DNA from: a virus
Virus record (IMG/VR): IMGVR_UViG_3300046093_000147
Coordinates: 1-41,240 of that record
Direction: 5' to 3' (one strand)
DNA: 41,240 nt
In this document: in pieces, positions 1-8,372 of the stretch
Layout of the letters: the number at the start of each line of letters is the position of its first letter
Numbering within the stretch: the stretch's first letter is position 1
Notes under the pieces: generated by a model
Told to the model about the DNA's origin: nothing
Databases searched by the model: none
The model's input: the letters and a program-made list of their open reading frames with translations, nothing else
Program-made: the position numbers and the translations under genes

Positions 1-132
1 AAAAAGCTGCACCGCCACTTGCGGCGTGTGCATCACGCGGCCCTTGGTGGTGCCGTCTTGCAACGGCAGATCAAACGGCATCGGTTGCAACTCGCTGGTG
101 TAGGCGAGGCCGACAACGGCGTGGGTTGTGCC
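1..132. repeat. Left copy of terminal direct repeat (circularisation overlap)
   Basis: Bases 1-132 match 41109-41240, with the first 126 bases identical and one mismatch (T at 127, G at 41235). The reading frame of the tail gene passes smoothly from position 1 to 41108. The repeat is therefore the same locus seen twice, either an assembly overlap of a circular or circularly permuted genome or a short terminal redundancy. The mismatch turns one Thr codon (ACA) into another (ACC). Confidence 0.95.
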
Positions 133-2649
133 CGCTGGCGTCGTCACCGTGCCCGACGCCGGAGTCACAGCCGCCACCGTGGGCACGCCGGAGGCCCCGC
201 GCGTGACGAGTGTGCAGGCGAGGCCAACAAGATGCGAGCAGCCCGCCATCGAAGTGAACGCCGCGCCGGTCTTCACCACTGCCGCGTCGAGATGAACCAG
301 CGGATCAGCCGTGTAGAGCGCTGCCCAGAAGGCCGAATCCAGCCGCTCCAGACGCCGCCGACTGTTGCGCAGCACGATGAACCAGACCTCATCAGCTTGG
401 GACGTGCGGCCCTCAATCACCGTCACCGCTTCAAACGTGCCCGCTGTCGAATGCTTCGCCCAGCCGATGACTTGCTGCTGTCGGTTGTAGGTCACCGTTA
501 GCAAGCCGCCGTCATTCATCACACACCACAGCACCGGCTCGGGATTGCGGCTAAACGCGATGGCACGGACGCCGACGCCGGTAATGTGCTTCACCAGCTC
601 GGACGGGTCCACGCCTTCGTAATTTTGGCTTCCCCATTCAAACGTGTACTCACACAGCGCCGCCCCGCCCCGCCGCACGAAGATATGGGCCGAGTCGAGG
701 GGCAGCGGCATGATCGCTTCACTGCCGAAGTGTGATTGAAGTCGGGCGGTGACGTTGCTGGGGGTGATGCCGATGTCGCCACCGTCAACCAGCCATTCCT
801 CGCCGCTGGTGCCCGCGATGATGCCGCGCGCCGTGGGCATCATCCATTGCACCGAGTTCCCCCGCGTGCTCGCGAGGCTGAAAGACAGCGCGCCGTCATC
901 GAGGCCGGTGGCGCGGAAGTTGAACAGGTCATTCACCGAGCTGCCGAACAGCCGCGCAGGACTGCGGGTAGTGCCCGCGAAGTAGAGCCGTTCACCGTGA
1001 ACGCACACGGCAGCAGGGTAGCCTTGATACTGGCTGAACGCGCCGCGCCCGACTCGATTGGTGGCGAGGGAGAGGATAGCCGTATCGCTGCCCAACTCCA
1101 CAAGAACAGGCGTGCTACGATTCAAGCAGTGCGTAGGCTTCCAAGCCGCCGAGGTGCCAGCGGTAGGATCGGGATATACCTGGACCCATTGGCTTACCCG
1201 CGCGTCTTCGCTGGTGAGCGTGAAGCGAGGGAAGAACACACTCGTTGAGGCTCCGCCATTCGCCGCTTGGTCCGCATCGGTGAGCACGCAGCGCAGGCGA
1301 AGAACCTGGTTGGCTGCGTGCCCTGTGGCGCTGTGGTTTTGATCCTTGTTCGAGGACCACTGTTTCAAAACGTCCCACTCCCCCGTCGTGCCCTTCACTT
1401 CGAGATAAACCGAGCCCACCCAGATTCCCGTTGTGTAGAAGCTCCACACATCGCTGCAGCGAATCTCTTTGGAGGTGAGTTTGTTCGCCCCGGTGACGGC
1501 TTGGATCGTCGCGACGGCATCGTTGCGAAGGTGGGTGAGTTGGATGAACTCATAGCCAGTGTCGTCGAAGTCCGGTGACTGGGGGTTTAGTCCAGGCGGA
1601 GGCTCTGGTGAGAAAGCGAGAGTGTAATTATCACCGAATACACCCGCTTCAGGGAAGACGTAAGCAGTCGGAGCTGTCAACGATCCGAGATGCCGAAGCT
1701 CCAGCGTTGCCGTGCCCGAAGTCCGAGCGATGCGAACGCGCAGAAACGCGAAGCCACAGAAGACCGTGCCGCGCAGCACCATCGCGCCCGTGCTGGCGTT
1801 GGTGTAGCTGCCCAGCGCCTCCCACGTTGCCGCATTGTTGGTGTCAGCACCTTCGAGAAAGATGGTGCCGACGAAGGCCGTGGTGCCGGTGTAGAGTCGC
1901 CACGTAGCAGGGCACGGCCCCAGAAACATCGTCGCCGTGTCGATAGCGCCGCCGATGACCTTGCTCCCGGTGGCGGTGAAAGCAAACGGCCAGACCACGC
2001 CCTCGGCTAAGTCGTTCGGGCTCGGGTCGGGCACCTCGTCATCGAGGAACGGCGGGTAATATCCCGGCTTGGAGAGCCTATAATTCAGACCAAAAGGAGC
2101 AATGTTTGGAGCACCGATCATGCTCTCCACCGTCCAATTCGTATCAGTGACGCGGGTGATGACAACGGGCGGGAAGTTGGACGAGGTAACAATGAGAATA
2201 TCGTTGACCTGGGCAAACGAATAGTTGTCAGGGTTGGGGGTGCCAATGATGCCACTCGGGGAAGTTAGGTCATACCCAGTATCCAAGTATGAGCCGCTGA
2301 ACTTGAGCACTCCTTCGCTGTCCCAAACGTAGAAAAAAGCCTCCCATGACGGATTATCGCCTGGAGGCGTAACTTGTCTGGGCTGGCAGAATCCTAGCAC
2401 GAACTGGGTGGTGATGTTGAAGGTGAAAGTGTGCAACCTCAGACTGCCCAAGCTCGCTGCCGGTAGCGGCAGCACGGTATCAGCAATGGCGTGATGCAGC
2501 AGCGAAGGCCGACGCACCGCCGCGCCGATGGAAAGCGGAATGTAGTTGCGCAGCTTCCGGCAGGACCGGCGCAGCGAGTCGAGATCATAGCGACCTTCGA
2601 GCAGCGGTGTCACCTCGCCGCCGTTGAATGACGAGTTGAGAACTTTCAT
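1..2649 (-). CDS. Tail tubular protein B-like / stabilisation protein (runs off window start)
   Basis: This ORF is open on the minus strand from the ATG at 2649 to position 1 (883 codons). It continues in frame at 41108 to a TGA at 40905, giving a 950-residue protein on the circular genome. It begins MKVLNSSFNGGEVTPLLEGR. From about residue 543 (GYPAAVCVHGERLYFAG) it has the pattern typical of podovirus gp12-type tail proteins, including FSFSLAST, GTSGEEWLV, ITPSNV and TYNRQQQVIGW motifs. Such proteins form the distal tail tube or nozzle of the short tail. The start overlaps the stop of the upstream tail gene as ATGA, which indicates translational coupling. T7 gp12 is about 800 residues, so this version is longer. 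The gene is invisible to callers that need a stop codon at both window edges. Confidence 0.9.
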   Translation of the reverse strand, partial: MKVLNSSFNGGEVTPLLEGRYDLDSLRRSCRKLRNYIPLSIGAAVRRPSLLHHAIADTVLPLPAASLGSLRLHTFTFNITTQFVLGFCQPRQVTPPGDNPSWEAFFYVWDSEGVLKFSGSYLDTGYDLTSPSGIIGTPNPDNYSFAQVNDILIVTSSNFPPVVITRVTDTNWTVESMIGAPNIAPFGLNYRLSKPGYYPPFLDDEVPDPSPNDLAEGVVWPFAFTATGSKVIGGAIDTATMFLGPCPATWRLYTGTTAFVGTIFLEGADTNNAATWEALGSYTNASTGAMVLRGTVFCGFAFLRVRIARTSGTATLELRHLGSLTAPTAYVFPEAGVFGDNYTLAFSPEPPPGLNPQSPDFDDTGYEFIQLTHLRNDAVATIQAVTGANKLTSKEIRCSDVWSFYTTGIWVGSVYLEVKGTTGEWDVLKQWSSNKDQNHSATGHAANQVLRLRCVLTDADQAANGGASTSVFFPRFTLTSEDARVSQWVQVYPDPTAGTSAAWKPTHCLNRSTPVLVELGSDTAILSLATNRVGRGAFSQYQGYPAAVCVHGERLYFAGTTRSPARLFGSSVNDLFNFRATGLDDGALSFSLASTRGNSVQWMMPTARGIIAGTSGEEWLVDGGDIGITPSNVTARLQSHFGSEAIMPLPLDSAHIFVRRGGAALCEYTFEWGSQNYEGVDPSELVKHITGVGVRAIAFSRNPEPVLWCVMNDGGLLTVTYNRQQQVIGWAKHSTAGTFEAVTVIEGRTSQADEVWFIVLRNSRRRLERLDSAFWAALYTADPLVHLDAAVVKTGAAFTSMAGCSHLVGLACTLVTRGASGVPTVAAVTPASGTVTTPAGTTHAVVGLAYTSELQPMPFDLPLQDGTTKGRVMHTPQVAVQLF

Positions 2650-3443
2650 TGGGTGAATCCTTGCCGTGCTGCCATCCATTCCGAATCCCAACCGCCAGCC
2701 ATGAGGGCGCGGGGGCGAGTCTCGCGGGCGTCAGGACCGCAGGCCTTGAGCATCATCGCGTCCGCTTGCTGGGCTAGGCTACCAGCGAGGCCCTGGGCGG
2801 TGGTGATCGAGGTTGCGACGCGCGAAGCCAGACGCAGCGCGAAGGCCTCGCAGAAGTTTGAATCCCACTTGGTTTGGTCCGTCACCTTGGCGACGTAGCG
2901 AAGGATGGCCGTCTCATCGTTGGAGAAGATGAATGCGCCTTCCACATCGGCAGCGGCTTCGCTGGTGCCTAGCTCGCGCTGGTTGATTTCCAGCCCGAGC
3001 AGGTAGTCACTCGGCAGCGCGAAGGCCGTGCTGTATTCGTCGAGAGGAGGGGTGAACGTCGTCAGCGTCAGGCCGGTAGCCGTCGCCGTCGCTGCGGTGT
3101 CGAGGACGAGCGTGGTGCCATTCGTCACGCTCGCCACCAGCGCGCCCGAGCTGATGCCGTTGCCGTCGATCCTGTCGCCTGCGATGACGCCCGTAGTCGA
3201 GGTGCATGTCACCGTGGCCGAACCGTTCGTCGTCACCCCAGCCGCGAGCGTGTGGGCGTTGCGCTTGGCCAGCGCTACCCGCAGGATGGCAAAGTTCCAG
3301 TGCCGCTCTCTCAGCAGTGCATCGCGCACCAAATTCCAGTAGCGACGCACCGCCTCAGCAGGCGGGGACGCTTCGTTGTAGTCGGCAATGCTGGCCTGCC
3401 CCAGATGCCCCAAGGCGATGTTGGCGAGTTCGAGCTGTGTCAT
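2646..3443 (-). CDS. Tail tubular protein A-like (T7 gp11 family)
   Basis: This 265-residue protein begins MTQLELANIALGHLGQ. The segment VRRYWNLVRDALLRERHWNFA (about residues 33-53) is the hallmark of gp11-type adaptor proteins, which connect the portal to the tail nozzle. Residues of about 65-135 are a Gly/Thr/Val-rich beta segment inserted in the otherwise helical family fold; it may be an exposed decoration. The gene lies directly upstream of the gp12-like tail gene and overlaps it by 4 bp, the usual order in T7-like tails. A hairpin precedes it at 3458-3494. No clear Shine-Dalgarno site is visible before the ATG. Confidence 0.85.
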   Translation of the reverse strand: MTQLELANIALGHLGQASIADYNEASPPAEAVRRYWNLVRDALLRERHWNFAILRVALAKRNAHTLAAGVTTNGSATVTCTSTTGVIAGDRIDGNGISSGALVASVTNGTTLVLDTAATATATGLTLTTFTPPLDEYSTAFALPSDYLLGLEINQRELGTSEAAADVEGAFIFSNDETAILRYVAKVTDQTKWDSNFCEAFALRLASRVATSITTAQGLAGSLAQQADAMMLKACGPDARETRPRALMAGGWDSEWMAARQGFTQ

Positions 3444-3454
3444 ATCGAGAAATG

Positions 3455-3494
3455 AAAAGCGCCGAGCGGATCATAGTTGATCGCGCCCGGCGCT
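3455..3494 (-). terminator. Hairpin with short T-tract between capsid and tail genes
   Basis: Arms AGCGCCG (3458-3464) and CGGCGCT (3488-3494) pair, and the inner GATC arms can extend the stem. On the minus strand the hairpin is followed by TTTCATTTC. It resembles a weak Rho-independent terminator or attenuator that would lower transcription into the tail genes after the abundant capsid mRNA. It could also be a processing site. Confidence 0.55.
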
Positions 3495-3519
3495 GATTGT
3501 CCGCCAACTCAGACAGGGT

Positions 3520-4008
3520 TTAGCAGCCGGGGGCGGTGTAGGCGACTTCGGCGACGATGCCAGCCGTGGCGGGGAAGGCGACGGTTGCCGAGCCCGTGGT
3601 GAAGACGAGGCGAAGCTCATCGGTTTGCGCCAACTCCACCGTGTCACCGATGGGCGTGCCGCCGATGGCAGTAAGCGCGACCACAGCGGTAAGCGCCGTG
3701 ATGTTGCCAGACACTGCCGAGAGCGCCACCTGAGTGCCTGCCGCGTTCACCTTCACCAGTTGAACCTTGAAGTCCACTGTACCCGAGCCGGTGAAGCGAA
3801 GCCGCACCTGCTCGGGGATGACACGCGCGCCGTAGGTTTTGAGACAGCCGAGCACATGGTATTGCCCCGTTGTTTCAGTGCCCAGGCCGGTCAGCACGAA
3901 GCGCGCTTGCAGGCGAGCCAGTGCGATATTGTCGTCGTTGGGGGTGGTGGTGCGCGACTTCGCAGCCGCGTTCACCGCCGTTTGGTAATCCGAATTTCCG
4001 TTAGCCAT
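3520..4008 (-). CDS. Probable head decoration or minor virion protein
   Basis: This 162-residue protein begins MANGNSDYQTAVNAAAKSRT. It is rich in Thr, Val, Ala and Gly with alternating hydrophobic residues, which suggests a beta-sandwich. I do not recognise a named family. It sits directly after the major capsid gene (42 bp gap) and just before an attenuator-like hairpin, a common place for head decoration or head-fibre proteins. A GGA-containing sequence about 12 nt upstream may be a weak ribosome binding site. The role in the virion is inferred only from position and composition. Confidence 0.75.
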   Translation of the reverse strand: MANGNSDYQTAVNAAAKSRTTTPNDDNIALARLQARFVLTGLGTETTGQYHVLGCLKTYGARVIPEQVRLRFTGSGTVDFKVQLVKVNAAGTQVALSAVSGNITALTAVVALTAIGGTPIGDTVELAQTDELRLVFTTGSATVAFPATAGIVAEVAYTAPGC

Positions 4009-4050
4009 AAGATTTTGATTTCCTCAGTGTGAAGGGTTTCGAGTCGGGGT

Positions 4051-5010
4051 TTAGACGCGCAGGCATTTGATGTTGAGCACAAGCTCATCGTGCTCGCGGA
4101 ACACGCCGTGAGTCGCATTCGCTCCCACGGTAATCATGTTGCGGTCTTCGATGCTGCCCTGCTCAATGCGAGTTTCGATGTTCATCATCGGGCACCAGCA
4201 GAAGGCGCGACGGCTGAAAGCGATGGCGCTTTCAATCAGCTCGCTGGAGACGGTAGCCGTCGAGAGGCGAGTGGTGATGATCGGCGTGAAGCCGAACAGC
4301 TTGGCGTCCTTTTGGCCCGTCTCCATCTTCATCACCCAATCGAGGGTGATCTTTGCCCAGGCCTCGTTTGGCGCGGCCTCGGCAGACAGGAGAAGGTTCA
4401 TTTTGTCGTCGGGCGACATAGCCAGGAACAGCTCTTCTTGGTCGAGATTGATGGAAAGGTCCTCGTAATACTTCTTGGCGCGGAGGATTTTCCAGATGGT
4501 CATTCCCGAGCTTGCGCCAGAGGCGGCGACGCCAGCCTTGATGTAGTTCACGGGAATCACGTTGGCCGTGGGGAACACGGTAGGCGTGACATAGGGGTCT
4601 TCACCTCCGAGCGAATCCGCCAGCGCAGCCGTGAGGAACAAGTCATCACAAAGGCGATTGAACGCGCTCTTACCATCACGAATCACGTCCGAGGTGGGGA
4701 GGGAGATGGTGTCCAGCTTGGCCTTGTCGTGCTGGTCGAACTTGACCGGTTCCATTTCGAGCGTCTGCCAGAAGCCGGATCGGAAGCCCGCCACGAACTC
4801 TTTGGCTAGGTTCTTGCCGAAGCGTCCGTTGTTGACGCGCCATGTTTGCTGGCCCGACATGCGCTTGACGTACTGCTTAGCAGTCCAATCGGAGGCGTTG
4901 TTTTGGGCGACGGCGAAGCGAGACTCGACTTGTTGAATCTGCGCGGAGAAGGAATCTTGGAACTGTCGGCGTGTGTGCGCCGGAATGGTATAGGTGGGGT
5001 CGAAGGACAT
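4051..5010 (-). CDS. Major capsid protein
   Basis: This 319-residue protein begins MSFDPTYTIPAHTRRQFQDS. Length and place (after scaffold, before tail-tubular genes) fit the HK97-fold major capsid protein of podoviruses. The sequence has the mixed helical N-terminus (QQVESRFAVAQNNASDWTAK) and a later region with IPVNYIKAG and ITLDWVMKMETGQKDAKLFGF that resembles capsid proteins of Bordetella BPP-1-like and related phages. No Shine-Dalgarno sequence is seen before the ATG although this should be the most abundant protein. The 190-bp leader contains a strong hairpin at 5142-5173. The fold assignment is inferred, not proven. Confidence 0.85.
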   Translation of the reverse strand: MSFDPTYTIPAHTRRQFQDSFSAQIQQVESRFAVAQNNASDWTAKQYVKRMSGQQTWRVNNGRFGKNLAKEFVAGFRSGFWQTLEMEPVKFDQHDKAKLDTISLPTSDVIRDGKSAFNRLCDDLFLTAALADSLGGEDPYVTPTVFPTANVIPVNYIKAGVAASGASSGMTIWKILRAKKYYEDLSINLDQEELFLAMSPDDKMNLLLSAEAAPNEAWAKITLDWVMKMETGQKDAKLFGFTPIITTRLSTATVSSELIESAIAFSRRAFCWCPMMNIETRIEQGSIEDRNMITVGANATHGVFREHDELVLNIKCLRV

Positions 5011-5141
5011 TGTGTGGAGGCGATGCCCACGCGCTTGGCGTGGAGATTATCGAACTCGCTGCCTTCCCCGGTAGGCCGCTTAGCGGGCCGTGTGAGACGT
5101 GCGGTGTTTTGCCGGGTAAGTCCCAATGGAGCCCGAACACA

Positions 5142-5173
5142 GCAAACCCGTGAAGACCTCCCCACGGGTTTGC
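5142..5173 (-). promoter_or_regulatory. Strong hairpin in the leader of the capsid gene
   Basis: GCAAACCCGTG (5142-5152) pairs perfectly with CACGGGTTTGC (5163-5173), an 11-bp stem with a 10-nt loop. It lies just after the scaffold stop and about 130 nt before the capsid ATG. There is no T-tract after it on the minus strand, so it is more likely an mRNA processing or stability element, or a partial attenuator, than a full terminator. The rest of the 5011-5201 gap holds a smaller inverted repeat (CCACGC/GCGTGG) near 5028-5044 and no gene. Confidence 0.6.
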
Positions 5174-5201
5174 AAATGAAAAGTTTGGAGATGGTGAGCC
5201 C

Positions 5202-6101
5202 TTAACTCTCTGCCTTGTAGGCGTCTTGGATTCGCTTGTTCAGCTCCGCGTCACCGCTGGCCCACTTGCTATGCAGCGGGTGGGACTTGTCCGACATGAT
5301 GATCTTCACTTCGGCCACGCTCATAGCCTGGGCACCGCCCACGCCACCGCCGCCGCGATCCTCGCCCATCGCCTTTGCCGCGAAGGCCGCGAACTCTAGA
5401 GCGTCAGCACCCCAGAATTTTGGCGACTGAGGATCAAACGCACCAGCCGCCACCACCGCCTTCAATGACTCAGGAGCGCCCTTAGCGTTGGCAAGTTGGG
5501 TAGCGGCATTCACCGCGTTGCCGATGTTGTCGCCGAAGCGTTTGGCAAGGTCCGCTTTCTCGTTAGCGAGGGCAGTTTGCAGGCCTTCATTCTGAGCCTT
5601 CACCGTGTCACCGACGAACCCCGTCTGGAACTCCGTCAGGCCCTTCACCTGGGCAGGCGTGAGGCCTAACTTGTGCGCCACTTGAGAGAAGGCGGCGACA
5701 TGGCCGTCATCCCACACCACACCGTCAGGCAGCGTGTCGGGCTTGGCGAGGCCGTAGCCATCCGCCGCCTCGGGCACACCGATGGCCTTGTGGTAGGCTT
5801 GCCAGTCTTCCGGCTTGGCGTCAGCTCCAGGGACTCGGATCATGCCGTCCGTCTTGGCGCGTGCTGCCGCGATGTTGTCGCGTAGCATTTTCTCAGCATC
5901 GCTGAGCGTCTTGGCTTGCGCCAGTGGGCCGTTGTAGTCGGTCCCAAAGGCCTTCGCCGTCCATCCTGGGGAGAATGAGCCATCGGCACCGACAGCGCCG
6001 TCAAAGCTGGGGGTGAATGCCGGAGCGGGAGGCGGGGTGCCACCGCCAGCGGGAGGCGTGCCGCTGTCAGGCTCGCGGAGTAGATCGTGGGTGATTTTCA
6101 T
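5202..6101 (-). CDS. Capsid assembly scaffolding protein
   Basis: This 299-residue protein begins MKITHDLLREPDSGTPPAGG, with a Pro/Gly-rich N-terminus (about residues 10-40). An alanine- and charge-rich mostly helical body follows (VKAQNEGLQTALANEKADLAKRFG at about 165-190), and then a short basic/helical tail ending NKRIQDAYKAES. This architecture and the position directly before the capsid gene match podovirus scaffolds (T7 gp9 position). It would guide procapsid assembly and leave before or during packaging. The glycine run GEDRGGGGVGG at about residue 245 likely separates the body from the capsid-binding C-terminal helix. Confidence 0.8.
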   Translation of the reverse strand: MKITHDLLREPDSGTPPAGGGTPPPAPAFTPSFDGAVGADGSFSPGWTAKAFGTDYNGPLAQAKTLSDAEKMLRDNIAAARAKTDGMIRVPGADAKPEDWQAYHKAIGVPEAADGYGLAKPDTLPDGVVWDDGHVAAFSQVAHKLGLTPAQVKGLTEFQTGFVGDTVKAQNEGLQTALANEKADLAKRFGDNIGNAVNAATQLANAKGAPESLKAVVAAGAFDPQSPKFWGADALEFAAFAAKAMGEDRGGGGVGGAQAMSVAEVKIIMSDKSHPLHSKWASGDAELNKRIQDAYKAES

Positions 6102-6125
6102 GGTGTTGGTGGTGGGTTCAGTGCG

Positions 6126-6434
6126 TTACTTTTGAGCAGCCTTCCAAGCTACCCACTCAGGCGTCAGATCGCCGAAGTGCGGGTCTTTGGGTGGCTCTCC
6201 AGGCTCTAGATATTGCCACTCCGTGCCATAGGGAACGCGGCGTTTGCCTTCGTTGCCTTGTGCTGGCGACTCATCCGGCACCTCGGACAACTCCCGTGAT
6301 TCCGGCAGGTCCGGTCGAACTTCCGCGTGCCTCGGTAGGGCTGTCGTTTCCTGCTCCGACTCACTGGCTGAGGTCGGTGGGTTTGGGGCTTCGAGCGCGC
6401 GGCGCTCCCTCTCTGCTTTGGTTATGTTCGCCAT
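6126..6434 (-). CDS. Small charged protein between portal-side and scaffold genes
   Basis: This 102-residue protein begins MANITKAERERRALEAPNPP and is rich in Glu, Pro and Ser, suggesting disorder over residues 10-65. It ends with a more conserved-looking segment (VPYGTEWQYLEPGEPP ... LTPEWVAWKAAQK). I do not recognise a family. It overlaps the preceding Bbp19-like gene by 74 bp in another frame, so either this start or the C-terminus of the neighbour may be overcalled. Its place in the head cluster suggests a structural or assembly role. Confidence 0.65.
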   Translation of the reverse strand: MANITKAERERRALEAPNPPTSASESEQETTALPRHAEVRPDLPESRELSEVPDESPAQGNEGKRRVPYGTEWQYLEPGEPPKDPHFGDLTPEWVAWKAAQK

Positions 6435-6702
6435 GTTGGATGGTTCTTGGTTCTTGGGTTTGCGCCCCGGTGATCGGTAGGCCCGACCCCCGAAGCAAAA
6501 GGGAAACGACTTCCGCGCGGCCCGCGATGATTTGCGGCTCGCCGGGAAGCGTGAAAGGGTTGGCCATCGGAGGGCAGGCAGCGCAGAGAGCAGCCATCAC
6601 CCGTTGCCCCGTGGGCGTCGAGAAAATCGCCTTGCAGTCAGACGCGAAGTCCGCCGCTTGCTCTGTCGTGGAGAATAGGATGGCTTCGAGTTGGTGCGTC
6701 AT
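6361..6702 (-). CDS. Bbp19-like small structural protein
   Basis: This 113-residue protein begins MTHQLEAILFSTTEQAADFA. Residues of about 23-75 (CKAIFSTPTGQRVMAALCAAC ... PFTLPGEPQIIAGRAEVVSLLLR) match the pattern of the Bbp19-type virion proteins found next to the portal in Bordetella BPP-1-like podoviruses: a TPxGQRV helix followed by a short helix in which the protein counts back to a conserved GRxxVVxxLLR motif. The start overlaps the portal stop as ATGA. The last 25 residues overlap the next gene and have low complexity. Confidence 0.75.
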   Translation of the reverse strand: MTHQLEAILFSTTEQAADFASDCKAIFSTPTGQRVMAALCAACPPMANPFTLPGEPQIIAGRAEVVSLLLRGSGLPITGAQTQEPRTIQHGEHNQSREGAPRARSPKPTDLSQ

Positions 6703-8354
6703 GCCGCTTCCTCCATGCCGCCCTGCATCGCGCCAGCCGCCTGCTTGACGATCTCGGGATTCTTCGCGGCCTCCAGTAGCATCGCTTGTTGCTGCTGGGC
6801 TTGCTGGGCTTGCTGGCGAGCTTGGCGCAGAGTGTCGCGAGTCGCCTCAGGCTTGAGGTAGTCGGCAGGCAGGCCGCGACCTCGGGCAATGTCACGGAAG
6901 GCGCGGTCTTCATCGAGGTTGTCGAGAACCGGCGAGCCCGTCTGAGCCAGTGGGGCAAAGATGCCCATGAGCGCCTGCATCCCCTGTTCCTTGGCCGACT
7001 GCATCGCGAGAGACATGCGATTGTTTTGAGCAATACGCGGGAACAGCAGCATGGAAGCACCGAGGGCATTGGTTACGAACGCCTCGCGCGGTGCCTTGGG
7101 CAGCTTGCCGGAGCGGTAGAGCAGCATGAAACAGCGCTCCACCACGGGGTTGATAAGCTCTGTCGTCAGTGACGTAAACGCAGGCGAGAAGCCCAGCACC
7201 TGCTCGGCTTGAATGGCCAGCACATGCGGGATGTTCATATCCCCCTTGCGGTCTTCAAACGCGCGGAACAGCCGGTAATGGAAGGCACGACGGACAGCCT
7301 CTTCCTTCCGTTCGATGAGGTTTAGCCCGACGTTGAAGTTGCCACCTGTCATCCACTCATAAGGGCTGGAGTCTTTGCTGATGCCGCCCATGGTTTGCCC
7401 GCCGGGGCGCAGATCGGGCACGCCTTGGAAGCCTTGCGGGATGACAAGGCGCGGGTTCAGCGTGGTTTCAGCGAGCCCGCCCATGATCCGTTCGAGATAG
7501 TTCACGCCTCGGATTTCAGCCAGGGCTTGCATGGCTGGCGACACACCGTAGGCGCTGGCCTCGCTCCAGCGAAGGTAACGCGAGATGAAGGCGGGAAGCT
7601 CATTGTAGCCCGAGTCTTTACACACCGTCTTGCTGTCAATGTGAATCCATACCGACGCGATGGGCATTGACTGCGGCCCCGCTTCCTTGCGCTCTTTGGC
7701 AGGCCGAGGGTAGAAGCAGTGCAGGAAGCGAAATTTATCGTTGGGCTTGTTCGATGCCAGCGCCCTCGTCACCTGCGGAGGTAGTGTGGTGAATTCCTCG
7801 CTGGCCTGCTTCGCCGTGCGCTCTACCTCGCGGAAGACGGTATCAACGTAGCCCTCGGAATTCTCGCAGAAGACAAAGCTGCCAACGTCCCAAGTGCGGA
7901 AGTTGAGCCCGCGCGATCCTTCCTCTGCCCACAGGCCGGAGATGCCGAAGGTTGAGGAATCCAGCATGGCCTCGTGGGCTCGGGTGTAGAAATTGGAATC
8001 CAGCAGCGCCGTCAGAATCACGTCGGTGCAGGATTGTAGCCAGTCTTCGACGGCATCGTTGCCCTCTTGCTGGCTGGCTGGCTTGAGGTTGATCCAGCGC
8101 CCCGAGCTGGGCATGATCCATTCCATGCAGCCACTCGCGAGAACCGCGTTTGCATCGACGGCTACGTCGTTGAGTAGTTGGAAGTCAATCGTTGGAGCCG
8201 CCCCCGGCTGTGTGCCCGACTGGCTTGTCGAGGTGATGAGCGACGAGAGCTTCCGCGTGAGGCAATATTGCCCGCACTGCCGCCAAAGCCCATACATGCT
8301 TGATGCCTCAGAGCGTAGCCGTTCGTTGAGCGTGATGAGGTCGGTGACTTGCAT
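6699..8354 (-). CDS. Portal protein (podovirus head-to-tail connector)
   Basis: This 551-residue protein fits the T7 gp8-type portal family (about 530-550 residues). Recognisable stretches are the N-terminal helix MQVTDLITLNERLRSEASSMY and the region with GWxxxLxP-like sequence GRWINLKPAS (about residue 85). Later stretches are DSNFYTRAHEAMLDSSTFGISGLWAEEG (about 118-145), RYLRWSEASAYGVSPAMQALAEIRGVNYLE (about 260-290) and the long helix at the end rich in Gln and Ala. It forms the dodecameric ring through which TerL packages DNA and to which the tail attaches. The poly-Gln/Ala tail (QQAQQAQQQQAML near residue 520) corresponds to the barrel helix region. Confidence 0.93.
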   Translation of the reverse strand: MQVTDLITLNERLRSEASSMYGLWRQCGQYCLTRKLSSLITSTSQSGTQPGAAPTIDFQLLNDVAVDANAVLASGCMEWIMPSSGRWINLKPASQQEGNDAVEDWLQSCTDVILTALLDSNFYTRAHEAMLDSSTFGISGLWAEEGSRGLNFRTWDVGSFVFCENSEGYVDTVFREVERTAKQASEEFTTLPPQVTRALASNKPNDKFRFLHCFYPRPAKERKEAGPQSMPIASVWIHIDSKTVCKDSGYNELPAFISRYLRWSEASAYGVSPAMQALAEIRGVNYLERIMGGLAETTLNPRLVIPQGFQGVPDLRPGGQTMGGISKDSSPYEWMTGGNFNVGLNLIERKEEAVRRAFHYRLFRAFEDRKGDMNIPHVLAIQAEQVLGFSPAFTSLTTELINPVVERCFMLLYRSGKLPKAPREAFVTNALGASMLLFPRIAQNNRMSLAMQSAKEQGMQALMGIFAPLAQTGSPVLDNLDEDRAFRDIARGRGLPADYLKPEATRDTLRQARQQAQQAQQQQAMLLEAAKNPEIVKQAAGAMQGGMEEAA

Positions 8355-8372
8355 GGTTTGGAGTCCTAAACA

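Noticed and set aside
736-1248. Plus-strand ORFs in the first 2.6 kb.
   Set aside because: The minus strand is open without a stop for 883 codons and matches a tail protein; the plus ORFs are shadows.
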